Source of the DNA: an uncultured Aquimarina sp.
GTDB lineage: Bacteria > Bacteroidota > Bacteroidia > Flavobacteriales > Flavobacteriaceae
Length of the DNA: 64,000 bases
Reading direction: 5' to 3'
NCBI GenBank assembly: GCA_947500845.1
Contig: CANMTP010000004.1
Span: 247,632-311,631, forward strand
A program made the position numbers and the translations under genes. Positions 15,792-25,582 of this stretch are shown here, in pieces. A model generated the notes under the pieces. The model saw only the letters and a list, made by a program, of their open reading frames with translations, made no database searches and was not told where the DNA came from. The number at the start of each line of letters is the position of its first letter. The stretch's first letter is position 1.

Positions 15792-17225
15792 ATGAATTAT
15801 AGGCTCGTTATATTTTCATTATGCTCCTTTATTTCCTTTTCACAAACCATCTATATTGATAATACAGTACCTCGAGTAGATGAAAAAGGACAAATTGTTG
15901 ATGCTCACGATGGACGTCTTATCCAGTTTGGTGATACTTTTTATTGGTACGGTACTTCTTATGGAACCACTAATGGGTTTACTACGCAAAATCATTATAG
16001 ATGTTATAGTTCTAAAGACATGACGAACTGGAAATATGAAGGTAAATTACTGGATACACAACCTGAAGGAGTCTATTACAGGCCACATGTTATCTACAAT
16101 AAAAAAAACAAAAAATATATACTCTGGTATAATTGGTACCCAAAGCTTTGGGAAGGACAGTTTGGAGTGGCAACCAGTGATACGCCGCATGGGCCTTTTA
16201 AAATTGTAAATGATAATGTTAAGATGTACCGATCTGATGTTGGTTTAGGCGATTTTGGTCTTTTTGTAGATGATGATGGAAAGGGGTATATAAGCTATAA
16301 CACTATACAAAATCATCAAGTATCTGTAGAAAAATTGAGCGATGACTATTTATCTTCTACTTTAGAAAATGGAGGCATTATTGCTAAACATATGGAAGCC
16401 GGAACCATGTTCAAAAAAGAAGATAAATATTACTTACTTACCGATTACACCTGTTGTTTCTGCAATTATGGATCAGGTGCCCGAGTATACATTTCTGAAA
16501 ACCCTCTTAATGGATATCAACTAACAACAAATATCAATAGACACCCCGGCAGATACTCCGGGGTGTTAAATGATGACATAAAAAGAGGAACGTCATATGA
16601 AACCCTATCTAAAAAGAAGGAAGGATACGAGTCTTTGGAAGTTCTTTTTAGTGGAACACAAGAAATTAACAAACTATCCCTACATATTTTTACCGGAAAT
16701 CGTCCTGAGAATTGTGGTGATGTAAATAATCCTAAAGTACACCCCGATATTGTTTCTCCAAAATTTGAAATTTTTGAATGGAAATATAACAATTGGAAAA
16801 AGATTTCTATTAAAAACAAAGAAGTTGAAAAATCTGCTTTAAAAGAGCAAATCACAATGGAATTTCTAACCAGTACCTCTGACCGTTTCAAGATTGTCCC
16901 CATAGAAAATGACAATAATATATATGTTAATGAAGTTGAAACATTTAATGAAGAGACCCTTACCAATTTGAGAGGAAGTTTTTTTATTACGGGACCCAAT
17001 ATCCCTCAGAAACCAATAGTTCCCGCTCAGCAATCTTATGTAATGAAACTTACTACAACCGAGGGAGAAAAGTATATATGGATCGGAGATCTTTGGGGTT
17101 CTGCCTCTGATAATAGTAAAGGACACGACTATCAATATTGGAGTGCTCCTTTAGAATTTCATATAAACGGAACGATAAAACCTATGAAATGGGTAGATCA
17201 GTGGTCTGTTAAGTTAAAGAAATAA
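15792..17225 (+). CDS. Secreted GH43-like glycosidase with an inserted beta-sandwich
   Basis: A 477-residue protein with signal peptide (FSLCSFISFSQ). It has five-bladed propeller motifs of GH43: VDAHDGRLIQFGDTFYWYG (catalytic base region), SDVGLGDFGLFVDDDGKGYI and EAGTMFKKEDKYYLL (Glu). Residues ~250-390 interrupt the propeller with a discoidin-like sandwich, then the last blade resumes (YIWIGDLWGSASD, QYWSAPLEF). This layout resembles galactan-acting GH43 groups (exo-beta-1,3-galactanase or galactofuranosidase types). The activity is inferred only. It stands alone under PUL element site 1. Confidence 0.75.
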   Translation: MNYRLVIFSLCSFISFSQTIYIDNTVPRVDEKGQIVDAHDGRLIQFGDTFYWYGTSYGTTNGFTTQNHYRCYSSKDMTNWKYEGKLLDTQPEGVYYRPHVIYNKKNKKYILWYNWYPKLWEGQFGVATSDTPHGPFKIVNDNVKMYRSDVGLGDFGLFVDDDGKGYISYNTIQNHQVSVEKLSDDYLSSTLENGGIIAKHMEAGTMFKKEDKYYLLTDYTCCFCNYGSGARVYISENPLNGYQLTTNINRHPGRYSGVLNDDIKRGTSYETLSKKKEGYESLEVLFSGTQEINKLSLHIFTGNRPENCGDVNNPKVHPDIVSPKFEIFEWKYNNWKKISIKNKEVEKSALKEQITMEFLTSTSDRFKIVPIENDNNIYVNEVETFNEETLTNLRGSFFITGPNIPQKPIVPAQQSYVMKLTTTEGEKYIWIGDLWGSASDNSKGHDYQYWSAPLEFHINGTIKPMKWVDQWSVKLKK

Positions 17226-17245
17226 GAACTACGTCTAACTCTTGT

Positions 17246-18283
17246 TTAGACTAGTTGATTTCCTATTCCGATGATGATCGTGGAAATAATCAATATAGCT
17301 AACCCGAAGGTCAATACCAGGGCAACTTTTTTGCTCACACCTTTCCATTCTTTGGTGATCAGCCCCCACATTGTACTAAAAATGATTATAAAAGCCATAT
17401 GTAAAGTCCAACTGACAAAATCATGCTCACTCATTTGCGTAGATCCCATACCATAGAACATAAATTGACAATACCAGGTCGTACCCGCAATGGCAGCAAA
17501 AAGGTAATTTATCTTCAAGGGTGTTTTCTGGTTGCTATAATCTCTATAACTCTTCTTTTTAATATTCAAATAGGCACACCAAATAAAATTAGAAGTAAAT
17601 CCTCCAGCAAGTATTACAATAAATACCGGTCCATTTTGCCACAATAACGGAGCGCTATTTTGAAGCGCTAATTCAGAGATGGGGCGTCCAGCGGCTATTC
17701 CAAAGGCAAAACAAGCACTAAGAATACCGGCAAACAGCGCAACAATAATTCCTTTTTTAAGATTAAATTCTTTTACCCCATCTTGTTTTTCTTCATCAGA
17801 TAATTCTCTATCCTTTAGAATACCAGCTCTTCCGCAAATAATAATTCCTAGTAAACAAACTCCTATTCCTATCAAAACTATCTGACCTGAAGTGGTTTGC
17901 AGCAAACTGTCAAATTTTCCTTCATAAATGGGAGGTATCAAAGTTCCAAAAGCTGCAGTAAGACCAAGTGCCAGTGCCATTCCCAGGGACATCCCCAAAT
18001 ATCGCATGGTCATTCCAAAAGTTAATCCTCCGATTCCCCAGAGTACTCCAAAAAAATAAGTCCAGAAAAGAGATTGAAATTCAGCTTTATACAAAATAGT
18101 TATCGTCTCGGGTACTGTGAGTAACGAAACCACCCATGGAATTATGAGCCAGGCAAAAAAACCATTAATCAACCAACCACTTTCCCATGACCACTTTCTG
18201 ATTTTCTTGATTGGAAGATAGAAGGATCCTGCTGCAAAACCGCCGATAGCATGAAAAACTATACCTATTACAGAATTTATCAT
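17246..18283 (-). CDS. rhaT: L-rhamnose-proton symporter RhaT
   Basis: A 345-residue, ten-segment membrane protein of the RhaT family, with family stretches such as FHAIGGFAAGSFYLPIKKIRKWSWE, WGIGGLTFGMTMRYLGMSLG and TWYCQFMFYGMG (given here in part). It imports L-rhamnose or a close 6-deoxysugar across the inner membrane. It is third in an operon after the alpha-L-rhamnosidase and a sugar isomerase, so rhamnose freed in the periplasm is taken in directly. Confidence 0.9.
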   Translation of the reverse strand: MINSVIGIVFHAIGGFAAGSFYLPIKKIRKWSWESGWLINGFFAWLIIPWVVSLLTVPETITILYKAEFQSLFWTYFFGVLWGIGGLTFGMTMRYLGMSLGMALALGLTAAFGTLIPPIYEGKFDSLLQTTSGQIVLIGIGVCLLGIIICGRAGILKDRELSDEEKQDGVKEFNLKKGIIVALFAGILSACFAFGIAAGRPISELALQNSAPLLWQNGPVFIVILAGGFTSNFIWCAYLNIKKKSYRDYSNQKTPLKINYLFAAIAGTTWYCQFMFYGMGSTQMSEHDFVSWTLHMAFIIIFSTMWGLITKEWKGVSKKVALVLTFGLAILIISTIIIGIGNQLV

Positions 18284-18325
18284 AGAATTGCAAAGTTTTT
18301 ACTAATATTTATTATTCTTGTATCT

Positions 18326-19741
18326 CTAACAAATACTGATATGTTTGATTTCCAGTAAATCAGCAATTTTTTTAATGGTAGAAGCTGTATGTCCAATTCC
18401 TATAGCACAGTGATGCGATGGACCAGCCATAGACCATTGGTTAATGAAATCTCTTATCGATATAGAAAACTTATAACGAGAGTTTGTGTTCCCGATTTGT
18501 AGCGTCGGGCCTTCTACAGACTCACCTTCTGCCGTAAGCAAATAAATTTCGCCTGAACTGTTTTGGCAAACAGACAGTAATGTAACGGGGCCATTGGTTA
18601 CTTTCATCTGTATGGATAATCCTTTTCCTGGTTTACCATGATAAACAGGTAATGGTACCAACCCTACTTTTCCCAGGGCTATTTTAAAGTGTGCCGGCCC
18701 ATCGTGGCCTAATAAAATAATGTCATCTTTAAAATCCATTGCATAAAATTCTGAAAACGAACCTCCACAACCTAATGTATCCATAATCTTCATGGCCTGA
18801 ACGTTTTTTATCTCACATTCTCCAGCCACAGGAATATTTTTTCCGGTAAGTAAGGTAAATCCAGGGATTAATGAAGTAACAATATTTTCGTAAGTGGGGT
18901 CTCCATCTCCTTCATAATAATAAGCCAATGATCCCAACTTAAATTTTTCAACCAACGTATCTAATGCTACAGATGTTTGAGCTGCTCTTTGTAATTCTTT
19001 GTTGTCACATTCGTGAGAAACTTCAAATAGTTCTTTAAACTCTTTTATTTTATTCAGAATCTCTTTTTCAGATACATTATCCCTTATGTTTTTTAGTGTT
19101 CCGAACTCGATAAGTTCAAAATGATTTCCAAAAGTAGCTGCCTGTTGGGTAAGATCACTGTATACATCCAGCATTCCATTATAATAATGTCCTAAAACAC
19201 CAACCCGATTGTTATTCATGATTTTAATAACCTCCAAGGCCTTCATAAATTCTCGTATCTCATTCCAAACATATTCTTCGTCCAGATAACCCGAAATCAA
19301 ATGAAACTTAATATTCGCTCTATTAAAAACACTGGCAAGTTCTGGAGCCACACAGCTTTGGCAATGTGCTAGCCATTCGCCCGTCATTTTACCTCTGTCC
19401 CCAATTGTATTGAATTTTTTATAATCTATCGCTTTTACAGGTTGAAGATTAAGTACGATCAATGGCACTTTAGTTTTTTGGACTACGGGTAAGACATTAT
19501 GCGAAAGCGCATAGGTAGAAATGAAAAGAAAAATACAATCTACGTTTTCTCTGTTAAATAATTCTGCACAATTATTCGCTTTAAACGGATCATCTACCAT
19601 TCCGGCATCGACAACCTCAACCTCAAAATCTGCAATTTTTCCAGCAATTTTTTTCTGATAACCTACAAGGCGATCCTGTAACCCTTCAAATTGATCCCAA
19701 TAGGTATATAATCCTATTCCGAATAGTCCAATTTTAATCAT
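18326..19741 (-). CDS. L-arabinose/L-fucose isomerase-family protein
   Basis: A 471-residue cytoplasmic protein of the AraA/FucI structural family. The four metal/active-site residues can be placed: Glu in YYYEGDGDP, Glu in VAGECEIKN, His in LLGHDGPAHF and His in AGPSHHCAIGIGH. It lies between GH78 and rhaT, yet a true RhaI-type rhamnose isomerase is encoded in the other operon at 44.7 kb. It may therefore handle a second sugar released from the same glycan (arabinose, fucose or another aldose). Substrate unresolved. Confidence 0.75.
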   Translation of the reverse strand: MIKIGLFGIGLYTYWDQFEGLQDRLVGYQKKIAGKIADFEVEVVDAGMVDDPFKANNCAELFNRENVDCIFLFISTYALSHNVLPVVQKTKVPLIVLNLQPVKAIDYKKFNTIGDRGKMTGEWLAHCQSCVAPELASVFNRANIKFHLISGYLDEEYVWNEIREFMKALEVIKIMNNNRVGVLGHYYNGMLDVYSDLTQQAATFGNHFELIEFGTLKNIRDNVSEKEILNKIKEFKELFEVSHECDNKELQRAAQTSVALDTLVEKFKLGSLAYYYEGDGDPTYENIVTSLIPGFTLLTGKNIPVAGECEIKNVQAMKIMDTLGCGGSFSEFYAMDFKDDIILLGHDGPAHFKIALGKVGLVPLPVYHGKPGKGLSIQMKVTNGPVTLLSVCQNSSGEIYLLTAEGESVEGPTLQIGNTNSRYKFSISIRDFINQWSMAGPSHHCAIGIGHTASTIKKIADLLEIKHISIC

Positions 19742-19845
19742 GAAAACTTAGCATTAAATTTTATCTTATTACTTTTTTAAAATTGTATTCTTATTATCAA
19801 AGGTCATTACTATAGATGCAGCTATATTGATTCTAAGCAATTAAA

Positions 19846-22143
19846 TCAGTAGGCTATTATTTCGTAAAAGCCAGATGAGACTTCAAAAAGTTTATACCCC
19901 TCTTCTTCAGTATAAATTACCTTTTCACCATTCATCTTTATCTTATTATATTTTGAAGGAATGTAGACTAATGCTTTTGAATTTTCAGGCACATTGATAT
20001 CCAGCATATATGTTTCTTCATTTTTCAATTCTACTTTGATATCTCCTTTAATACTGGGTACCGTAGCTTTGATATGCTTTAGAAATCCGGGTTGTGGTTT
20101 TACCTGAAAGGTTTCATAACCAGGTGACGTAGGAGCTATTCCTGCTGCATATTGATACAATAGTGTTAATCCACCACCACTCCAGGCATGGTTGGTGGTT
20201 CCTCCCCCAAAGCCTTCTGCCCCAATGCCCCAACCTTCCCACAAAGTGGAGTATGTTGTATCGAGTACCATTTTGGAAAAACGCTCTTTCATACGTTCTA
20301 AAGCATAATCAGGGTACCCCATTTGATATAGTGCCTCTAACACATATTTTTCCATATAGGGACTAGCGTATTTTTGGGTTTGTAATAGGTTATAAATTGC
20401 GTCATATTTATCCGGATCAGCTAAACCAGCCACTACAGCTAATCCCTGTGAACGATCATCGGTTTTTCCCTTATTTTTATCTGAGCGGTAGTGATCTCCC
20501 TTCCAAAATACTTTATTGAATGCTTTTTTAAAGCTTACCATTTGTTTTCGTACACTATCGGCTTCTTTCTGTTTCCCTAATGCTTCCACCATTTTTGCGT
20601 ATCCCTTCAGAGCTAGATAATATTGGGTATTCATTAGTGTTGGGACATCCCGATTAGTTCCCCAATCCCCCCAGGTCCAACCACCTTTACGTACTGTTAT
20701 TGTACCATCTTCCTTAATTTTCCATAGGGAAAGATATTTTTTTACAGGATGGTATACTTTTTTTATGGTTTCAAGATCACCTGTGTTTAAATAATAATTC
20801 CAAAAACCATAATAACCAACGCTCATAAGCATCTGCCCAGGAAGTTCCTTATCCCAATTTCCTGTGGGGATAGGAGAAAAAATTGTGCTATCCTTACGTT
20901 GCCAGTTCATTAATTCTAACATCCCCTTTTTCATTAAATCGTCAGCCGATCGATCCAAAGCATAAAATGCTTCACCACTTTCCAGCACCACATCACCCCA
21001 CCATTGGGCACGTTCACGGCCGGGTGTATCCATATAATTATCCCGCATCGTTACATATAAAGTACGAACTGCTTTTTTGCACATTCGATTGTAGAAATCA
21101 TCATCCACCTGAATACTACCATAAAATTCAGTATCATAACCGGTTTCACGATATTTCAAATCAAGAACTTCAACTCCTTCCGGAATTATATAATACATAA
21201 TATGCCCGTTGATCCAACCCAGAGATTCGTATTGCTGCTCTCCATCTTTTGTGATATATTCTGCCCGCATATTATATTCAGAACCTCCTTTGTAATTATC
21301 GGTGAGCATGGTAATTTTTCTACCGGCTTTGGTTTTGACTTTTAAGTAAGGTGTAACTTGGGCGTTATACGGAAGTTTACATTTTATAGTATCGCCTTTA
21401 CTCACAAAAGGAAAACTGATTGCATTCTCATAGCTTTTTAATCCATAATCTTTCCAAGAAAGAATAGGTCGTTTTGCCAATTGATTCCACGGAGGACATT
21501 CGCCCTGGCAAATGATATTGGCTGAAGGCCACTTGGAATCATCAAAATCAGATCGTATCCAGTTGGGTATATCTTTTATCGCATTAAAAACAATATTGGA
21601 TTCTGGCAATCGCCAATTAGGTTGCGGATTTTCACTTTCTGGAATATATGCTGGATGTCTTATTGCTTTCCAGGAATCATTAGTTTGTAGTATTAAGCTT
21701 TCTCCCTGATACAGTTCTGCAATCAATCCGGCTTTGCCACTTGATTTGTGGCTCATTCCTTCCTTACCGAAATACCACACCAGTATGGCAATCGTATTTT
21801 CTCCATCCTGCAAGGCTTGAGTCAGTTCTACTTTATCGTAATAGGTGTCGTTGGAAGTTGGACCTCGTTTTAAACCGCCTTCAAACACTACTAGCTCCCC
21901 ATTAATCCATAACCAATATTTGGAATCTACAGCCAACCTTAGAACCGTTGAAATAGTATCTTTTTTATGCTGAAATGATTTTCTGAAAGCAAGCCATGCG
22001 TTTTTTTCGGGCAACGGACTTTGAGTGGTAATCCAGTTAGCTTGCCAGTCATCCTTAACTATTGTTTGAGAAATATTTAACTGAGTATTTTCTCCCTTAC
22101 ACGATGCTATAAGCAAAAACAGAAATATGGAATACCATTTCAT
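19846..22143 (-). CDS. GH78 alpha-L-rhamnosidase (lipoprotein)
   Basis: A 765-residue lipoprotein (FLLIASCKGE). The N-terminal beta-sandwich includes a sugar-binding type fold (WINGELVVFEGGLKRG). The (alpha/alpha)6 catalytic domain shows RDNYMDTPGRERAQWWGDV, close to the GH78 hallmark, and STLWEGWGIG with TNHAWSGGG near the catalytic base. It hydrolyses terminal alpha-L-rhamnose. It leads the operon with the isomerase and rhaT, behind PUL element site 2. The C-terminal sandwich closes the protein. Confidence 0.88.
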   Translation of the reverse strand: MKWYSIFLFLLIASCKGENTQLNISQTIVKDDWQANWITTQSPLPEKNAWLAFRKSFQHKKDTISTVLRLAVDSKYWLWINGELVVFEGGLKRGPTSNDTYYDKVELTQALQDGENTIAILVWYFGKEGMSHKSSGKAGLIAELYQGESLILQTNDSWKAIRHPAYIPESENPQPNWRLPESNIVFNAIKDIPNWIRSDFDDSKWPSANIICQGECPPWNQLAKRPILSWKDYGLKSYENAISFPFVSKGDTIKCKLPYNAQVTPYLKVKTKAGRKITMLTDNYKGGSEYNMRAEYITKDGEQQYESLGWINGHIMYYIIPEGVEVLDLKYRETGYDTEFYGSIQVDDDFYNRMCKKAVRTLYVTMRDNYMDTPGRERAQWWGDVVLESGEAFYALDRSADDLMKKGMLELMNWQRKDSTIFSPIPTGNWDKELPGQMLMSVGYYGFWNYYLNTGDLETIKKVYHPVKKYLSLWKIKEDGTITVRKGGWTWGDWGTNRDVPTLMNTQYYLALKGYAKMVEALGKQKEADSVRKQMVSFKKAFNKVFWKGDHYRSDKNKGKTDDRSQGLAVVAGLADPDKYDAIYNLLQTQKYASPYMEKYVLEALYQMGYPDYALERMKERFSKMVLDTTYSTLWEGWGIGAEGFGGGTTNHAWSGGGLTLLYQYAAGIAPTSPGYETFQVKPQPGFLKHIKATVPSIKGDIKVELKNEETYMLDINVPENSKALVYIPSKYNKIKMNGEKVIYTEEEGYKLFEVSSGFYEIIAY

Positions 22144-22196
22144 GAAGTACTAAAATTACAAGATCTTAATGCAATTTATACAATTAAGTATATAAA

Positions 22197-22216
22197 ACTG
22201 TCTTGTTCTATCCTGA
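22197..22216 (-). promoter_or_regulatory. PUL element site 2 (upstream of the GH78 operon)
   Basis: Minus strand TCAGGATAGAACAAGACAGT. After 20 nt comes TAAATTGC (22171-22178) as a -7-like box, which would give a leader of roughly 20 nt before the GH78 start. Confidence 0.75.
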
Positions 22217-22222
22217 CAGCGT

Positions 22223-25200
22223 CTATTTTATGATTTGTAAACGAAAAGAATATTGGTACTCTTTTGCCGAAACTCTAAAAGGCTCGTGAGGCCTCGCATC
22301 TATACTCCAGGTATTATCACCTCCTACTCCCATTTGCTTGTGGTCAATATTTAACGTAATCGTATTACCGAATTCGAGTTCTTCAATGCGATTGGCATTT
22401 TCGATTTGTGCTTGGGTAAACGGCCAGACACTGAAGCTTAGTGGTTGTCTAATACTTTCAATCTGAAGTCCTTTACCTTCAGAATTAGTTAGCTTAGCCC
22501 GATATACATCTGTTTTATTACTACTTTCTTGTGGACGAACATAATAGGTAAAATTATTTTTTACAGATTCTGAATATCTTCCTAAGAGTGCCCCGGTTTT
22601 CTTATCGGCATAACTTTCCAGTGGACCTCTACCAAACCATTGTAATTGATCATATTGAGCAGGTACCAGAAGCTGCCACCCTACCCTCGGGATATTGGGA
22701 AGATTCGATGATGGTTCTAAGTGATAATCTAGTTGCATCGAACCATTAGCATAAATGGTATACTTTTGAGTAACCAACGATTCGGTTTCTCCTAATTTAT
22801 GTTTTGTTTTTACGCTAACAGTATTCTCTTTTTTCTGGGAAGAAATACTAATTAGCGTCTGTTTTTCCGAAGCATCCTTCCAGATTTTCTGGCGTTTCAT
22901 AATCCCTGAAGCCAAGTCGTTATCTGTTGGAGCTCTCCAAAAGTTAGGTTTTGGGGGGATACTGATGAAATTTTCTCCTTTCGAAGCATATTTGATGAGT
23001 GTTCCATTTTTTTTATCAAAAACAACCTCAACATCCCTGACAGTTAATTTAATCTCAGTATTCGTTTCTTTGAGTTCGGGAGTAGGTCCATCTAAGGCTA
23101 TGTCTTTTTTAGGAATATATTTCAACAAAAATTGTTCTGCTCCTATTTCAAACCCTTTTTGAGCCCATGGCATATCTTTTTTTAGCACAAAGGCCATTTT
23201 TATATGATATCGAAGTCCTGGTTTTGTTTCGATTTCAGGAAGAGCTATCTGAAAAGTACCTTTCGTTTGTGGAGGAATATCAAGAGGTGCGCTTATTCCT
23301 GTGTGAATAACCTTTCCATCTTCAGTAATTTCCCAGTTGATATCATATTCATCCAAATTAGTACGAAAATGACGATTAAAGACTTTGAATTTTCCTTTAC
23401 TGATACTATCTTTTTGAATTTTTACTCTTTGCCAAACATACTTGGCTTGCCATCCTCCTGATTTGATCTTTCCATCGGCAGCGATTAATCCTTTTTGTAC
23501 TGGATTTAAATCTGCCTGTTCCTGTTTAAAATCCAATCCATGCTTCCATAACCTTTTTCCATCTTTGCCGTGCTTGGTTATCAATTGGTCTCTCCAATCC
23601 CAAACAAAACCTCCAACAAACCGTGGATAGTTTCGAATTGCTTTCCAATAGGTTTCCATATCTCCGGTAGAATTTCCCTGAGAATGGGCATATTCACACC
23701 AGATTACGGGTCTTTTATCGTCAGACTTTGTAGCCAGGTCAATCATGTCTTCAGTCAACCGATACATTCGACTTATAATATCTGTATATACTCTATCCTT
23801 GGGTTCGGGTTTTGGCCAATTGTATCCGTAAATATTTTGTGCTCCTTCGGCATGAATGGGTCTGGTGGGGTCGAATTCTTTGATCCAGGCAGAAAGAGCA
23901 GCATGATTAGGGCCAAAACCTGATTCATTTCCTAATGACCAACTAATAATGCTAGGATAGTTTTTGTTTCGCTCTGCCATCCGGATTCCACGTTCTAAAA
24001 AAGCAGTATGCCACTCAGGAAGATTACTAAATAAGGACCCATGGCCATGGCTTTCGATATTAGCCTCATCCATTACATAAATCCCATACTCATCACAAAG
24101 CTCATACCAATACGGAGGGTTAGGGTAATGAGAAGATCTTGATGCATTTACATTTAACTGTTTCATTAATTTTGCATCCCGTCGCATCGTCTCTTTGGTA
24201 ACTGCCTTTCCGGTATGGGCATCCCAATCATGACGATTGACTCCGTATAGCAAAACCGGCACTCCATTCACCTTAAATTGCCCATCACTAATATCTATTT
24301 CTCTAAATCCAATTTTAGTGCTTCGAGCTTCTACAAGCTTGCCTTTTTGATCTTTTAAAGAAAGTACAAGGGTATACAGATTGGGGTATTCTGCAGACCA
24401 CTTTTTAGGACTTACAATTTTGGCTTGCATCAAGTTTTCAAAAGGCCGGTTTCCTATTTCGGGATGGTATTCATTTACTATTTGATCTACGGTAATCTCT
24501 AGGGGCTTTTCTAAAATCAACTTAGTATCTGTATCAAAAAGCTCAGCTTCTACTTTCCAACCTTTTGTATCAACTTTTTCAAAAAGTTTAATTTCAGGGC
24601 GAATTTGTAGGAAGGCATCCTTATAATCCTTATCCAAATCAGTTCGTACTGCGAAATCATAAATCTGAACCTTTGGAGCAGCCTCCAGATACACTTCTCT
24701 GGTAATACCACTCATGCGCCAATGATCTTGGTCTTCGATATAACTACCATCGCTCCATTGCGAAACCTGAAAAGCAATCATATTATTTTTTAGCTTTAGA
24801 AAAGGAGTAATATCAAATTCTGCGGGCAGCCTATTATCTTCACTATATCCTACAAATTGGCCATTCACCCAAACCGAAAGACATGAAGAAGCAGCACCCA
24901 CATGTAAGGTGATCTGCATATTTTTCCAGTCTTTTGGAATTTCTATACTTTTTCTATACAGTCCAGTTGGATTATAATCTTTGGGTATATGAGGTTGTTT
25001 TACTCCTTTCTTTTCCCATATTTGATGTGTAAGTCTATGCCAAGGTTTTCCATAGCCTTCTAACTCCCAATTAGAAGGCACCGGAATAGTTTTCCATTGA
25101 CTATCTGGAAAAGAAGATTCATAAAACTTTTGTGGAACCTTTGAAGGATTTTCTAGGAACTGAAATTTCCAGTTTCCGTTTATTATTTTTTTTCTTGGAG

Positions 25201-25399
25201 ACTGATCGCGATCAGCTTGAATGGCAAGTTGTTTATTAGGATAGGAAATCGAAGTTGCCCGAGCCGGTAATTTATTAACCTGAACTACCAATGGATTTTG
25301 CCAATCGGGGAGCGGTTGTGCATTTAGATTTTGTAGTACCCAAATAGAGATGAGAAATGTGAAACAGAAACGTTTATAACTTCTTGCACTCCTATCCAT
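22223..25399 (-). CDS. GH2 beta-galactosidase (LacZ-like, secreted)
   Basis: A 1058-residue enzyme with an N-terminal signal (FCFTFLISIWVLQNLNAQ). It has the full GH2 layout: jelly-roll sugar-binding domain, Ig-like domain, TIM barrel, second Ig domain and the LacZ-type C-terminal beta-galactosidase small-chain domain. Acid/base Glu is in [13 protein letters not shown] and the nucleophile Glu in [15 protein letters not shown]. It removes beta-galactose or a related residue from oligosaccharides. It follows susD1 in an operon, separated by a 183-nt spacer with a stem-loop. Confidence 0.92.
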   Translation of the reverse strand: MDRSARSYKRFCFTFLISIWVLQNLNAQPLPDWQNPLVVQVNKLPARATSISYPNKQLAIQADRDQSPRKKIINGNWKFQFLENPSKVPQKFYESSFPDSQWKTIPVPSNWELEGYGKPWHRLTHQIWEKKGVKQPHIPKDYNPTGLYRKSIEIPKDWKNMQITLHVGAASSCLSVWVNGQFVGYSEDNRLPAEFDITPFLKLKNNMIAFQVSQWSDGSYIEDQDHWRMSGITREVYLEAAPKVQIYDFAVRTDLDKDYKDAFLQIRPEIKLFEKVDTKGWKVEAELFDTDTKLILEKPLEITVDQIVNEYHPEIGNRPFENLMQAKIVSPKKWSAEYPNLYTLVLSLKDQKGKLVEARSTKIGFREIDISDGQFKVNGVPVLLYGVNRHDWDAHTGKAVTKETMRRDAKLMKQLNVNASRSSHYPNPPYWYELCDEYGIYVMDEANIESHGHGSLFSNLPEWHTAFLERGIRMAERNKNYPSIISWSLGNESGFGPNHAALSAWIKEFDPTRPIHAEGAQNIYGYNWPKPEPKDRVYTDIISRMYRLTEDMIDLATKSDDKRPVIWCEYAHSQGNSTGDMETYWKAIRNYPRFVGGFVWDWRDQLITKHGKDGKRLWKHGLDFKQEQADLNPVQKGLIAADGKIKSGGWQAKYVWQRVKIQKDSISKGKFKVFNRHFRTNLDEYDINWEITEDGKVIHTGISAPLDIPPQTKGTFQIALPEIETKPGLRYHIKMAFVLKKDMPWAQKGFEIGAEQFLLKYIPKKDIALDGPTPELKETNTEIKLTVRDVEVVFDKKNGTLIKYASKGENFISIPPKPNFWRAPTDNDLASGIMKRQKIWKDASEKQTLISISSQKKENTVSVKTKHKLGETESLVTQKYTIYANGSMQLDYHLEPSSNLPNIPRVGWQLLVPAQYDQLQWFGRGPLESYADKKTGALLGRYSESVKNNFTYYVRPQESSNKTDVYRAKLTNSEGKGLQIESIRQPLSFSVWPFTQAQIENANRIEELEFGNTITLNIDHKQMGVGGDNTWSIDARPHEPFRVSAKEYQYSFRLQIIK

Positions 25400-25439
25400 G
25401 TCTTTGAAACTGTTTTATGCTTACCTAATTTTTAAAATT

Positions 25440-25532
25440 CAATGCGGTTAAACCTATCTTTATCAATATGCTTGTGGTTAATTGGGGTACAAATTGACTA
25501 ACTCAAACTATCGATAGGTTTAACCTACATTG
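25440..25532. repeat. Post-susD inverted repeat (copy 1)
   Basis: Arms GGTTAAACCTATC (25446-25458) and GATAGGTTTAACC (25513-25525) pair perfectly over 13 bp. CAATGC and CATTG extend the pairing outward with one bulge, around a ~54-nt loop. The minus-strand arm next to the GH2 gene is repeated, with about 80% identity, before the sulfatase gene at 32.0 kb. Confidence 0.75.
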
Positions 25533-25582
25533 CTACTTAAAAAACAATTCAAACTAAAATCAAACTCATATTATACGATATT

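Noticed and set aside
17231..17249. Short inverted repeat GTCTAA/TTAGAC after the GH43-like gene
   Set aside because: Only 6 bp, no U-run, and it overlaps the rhaT stop codon; too weak to call a terminator.
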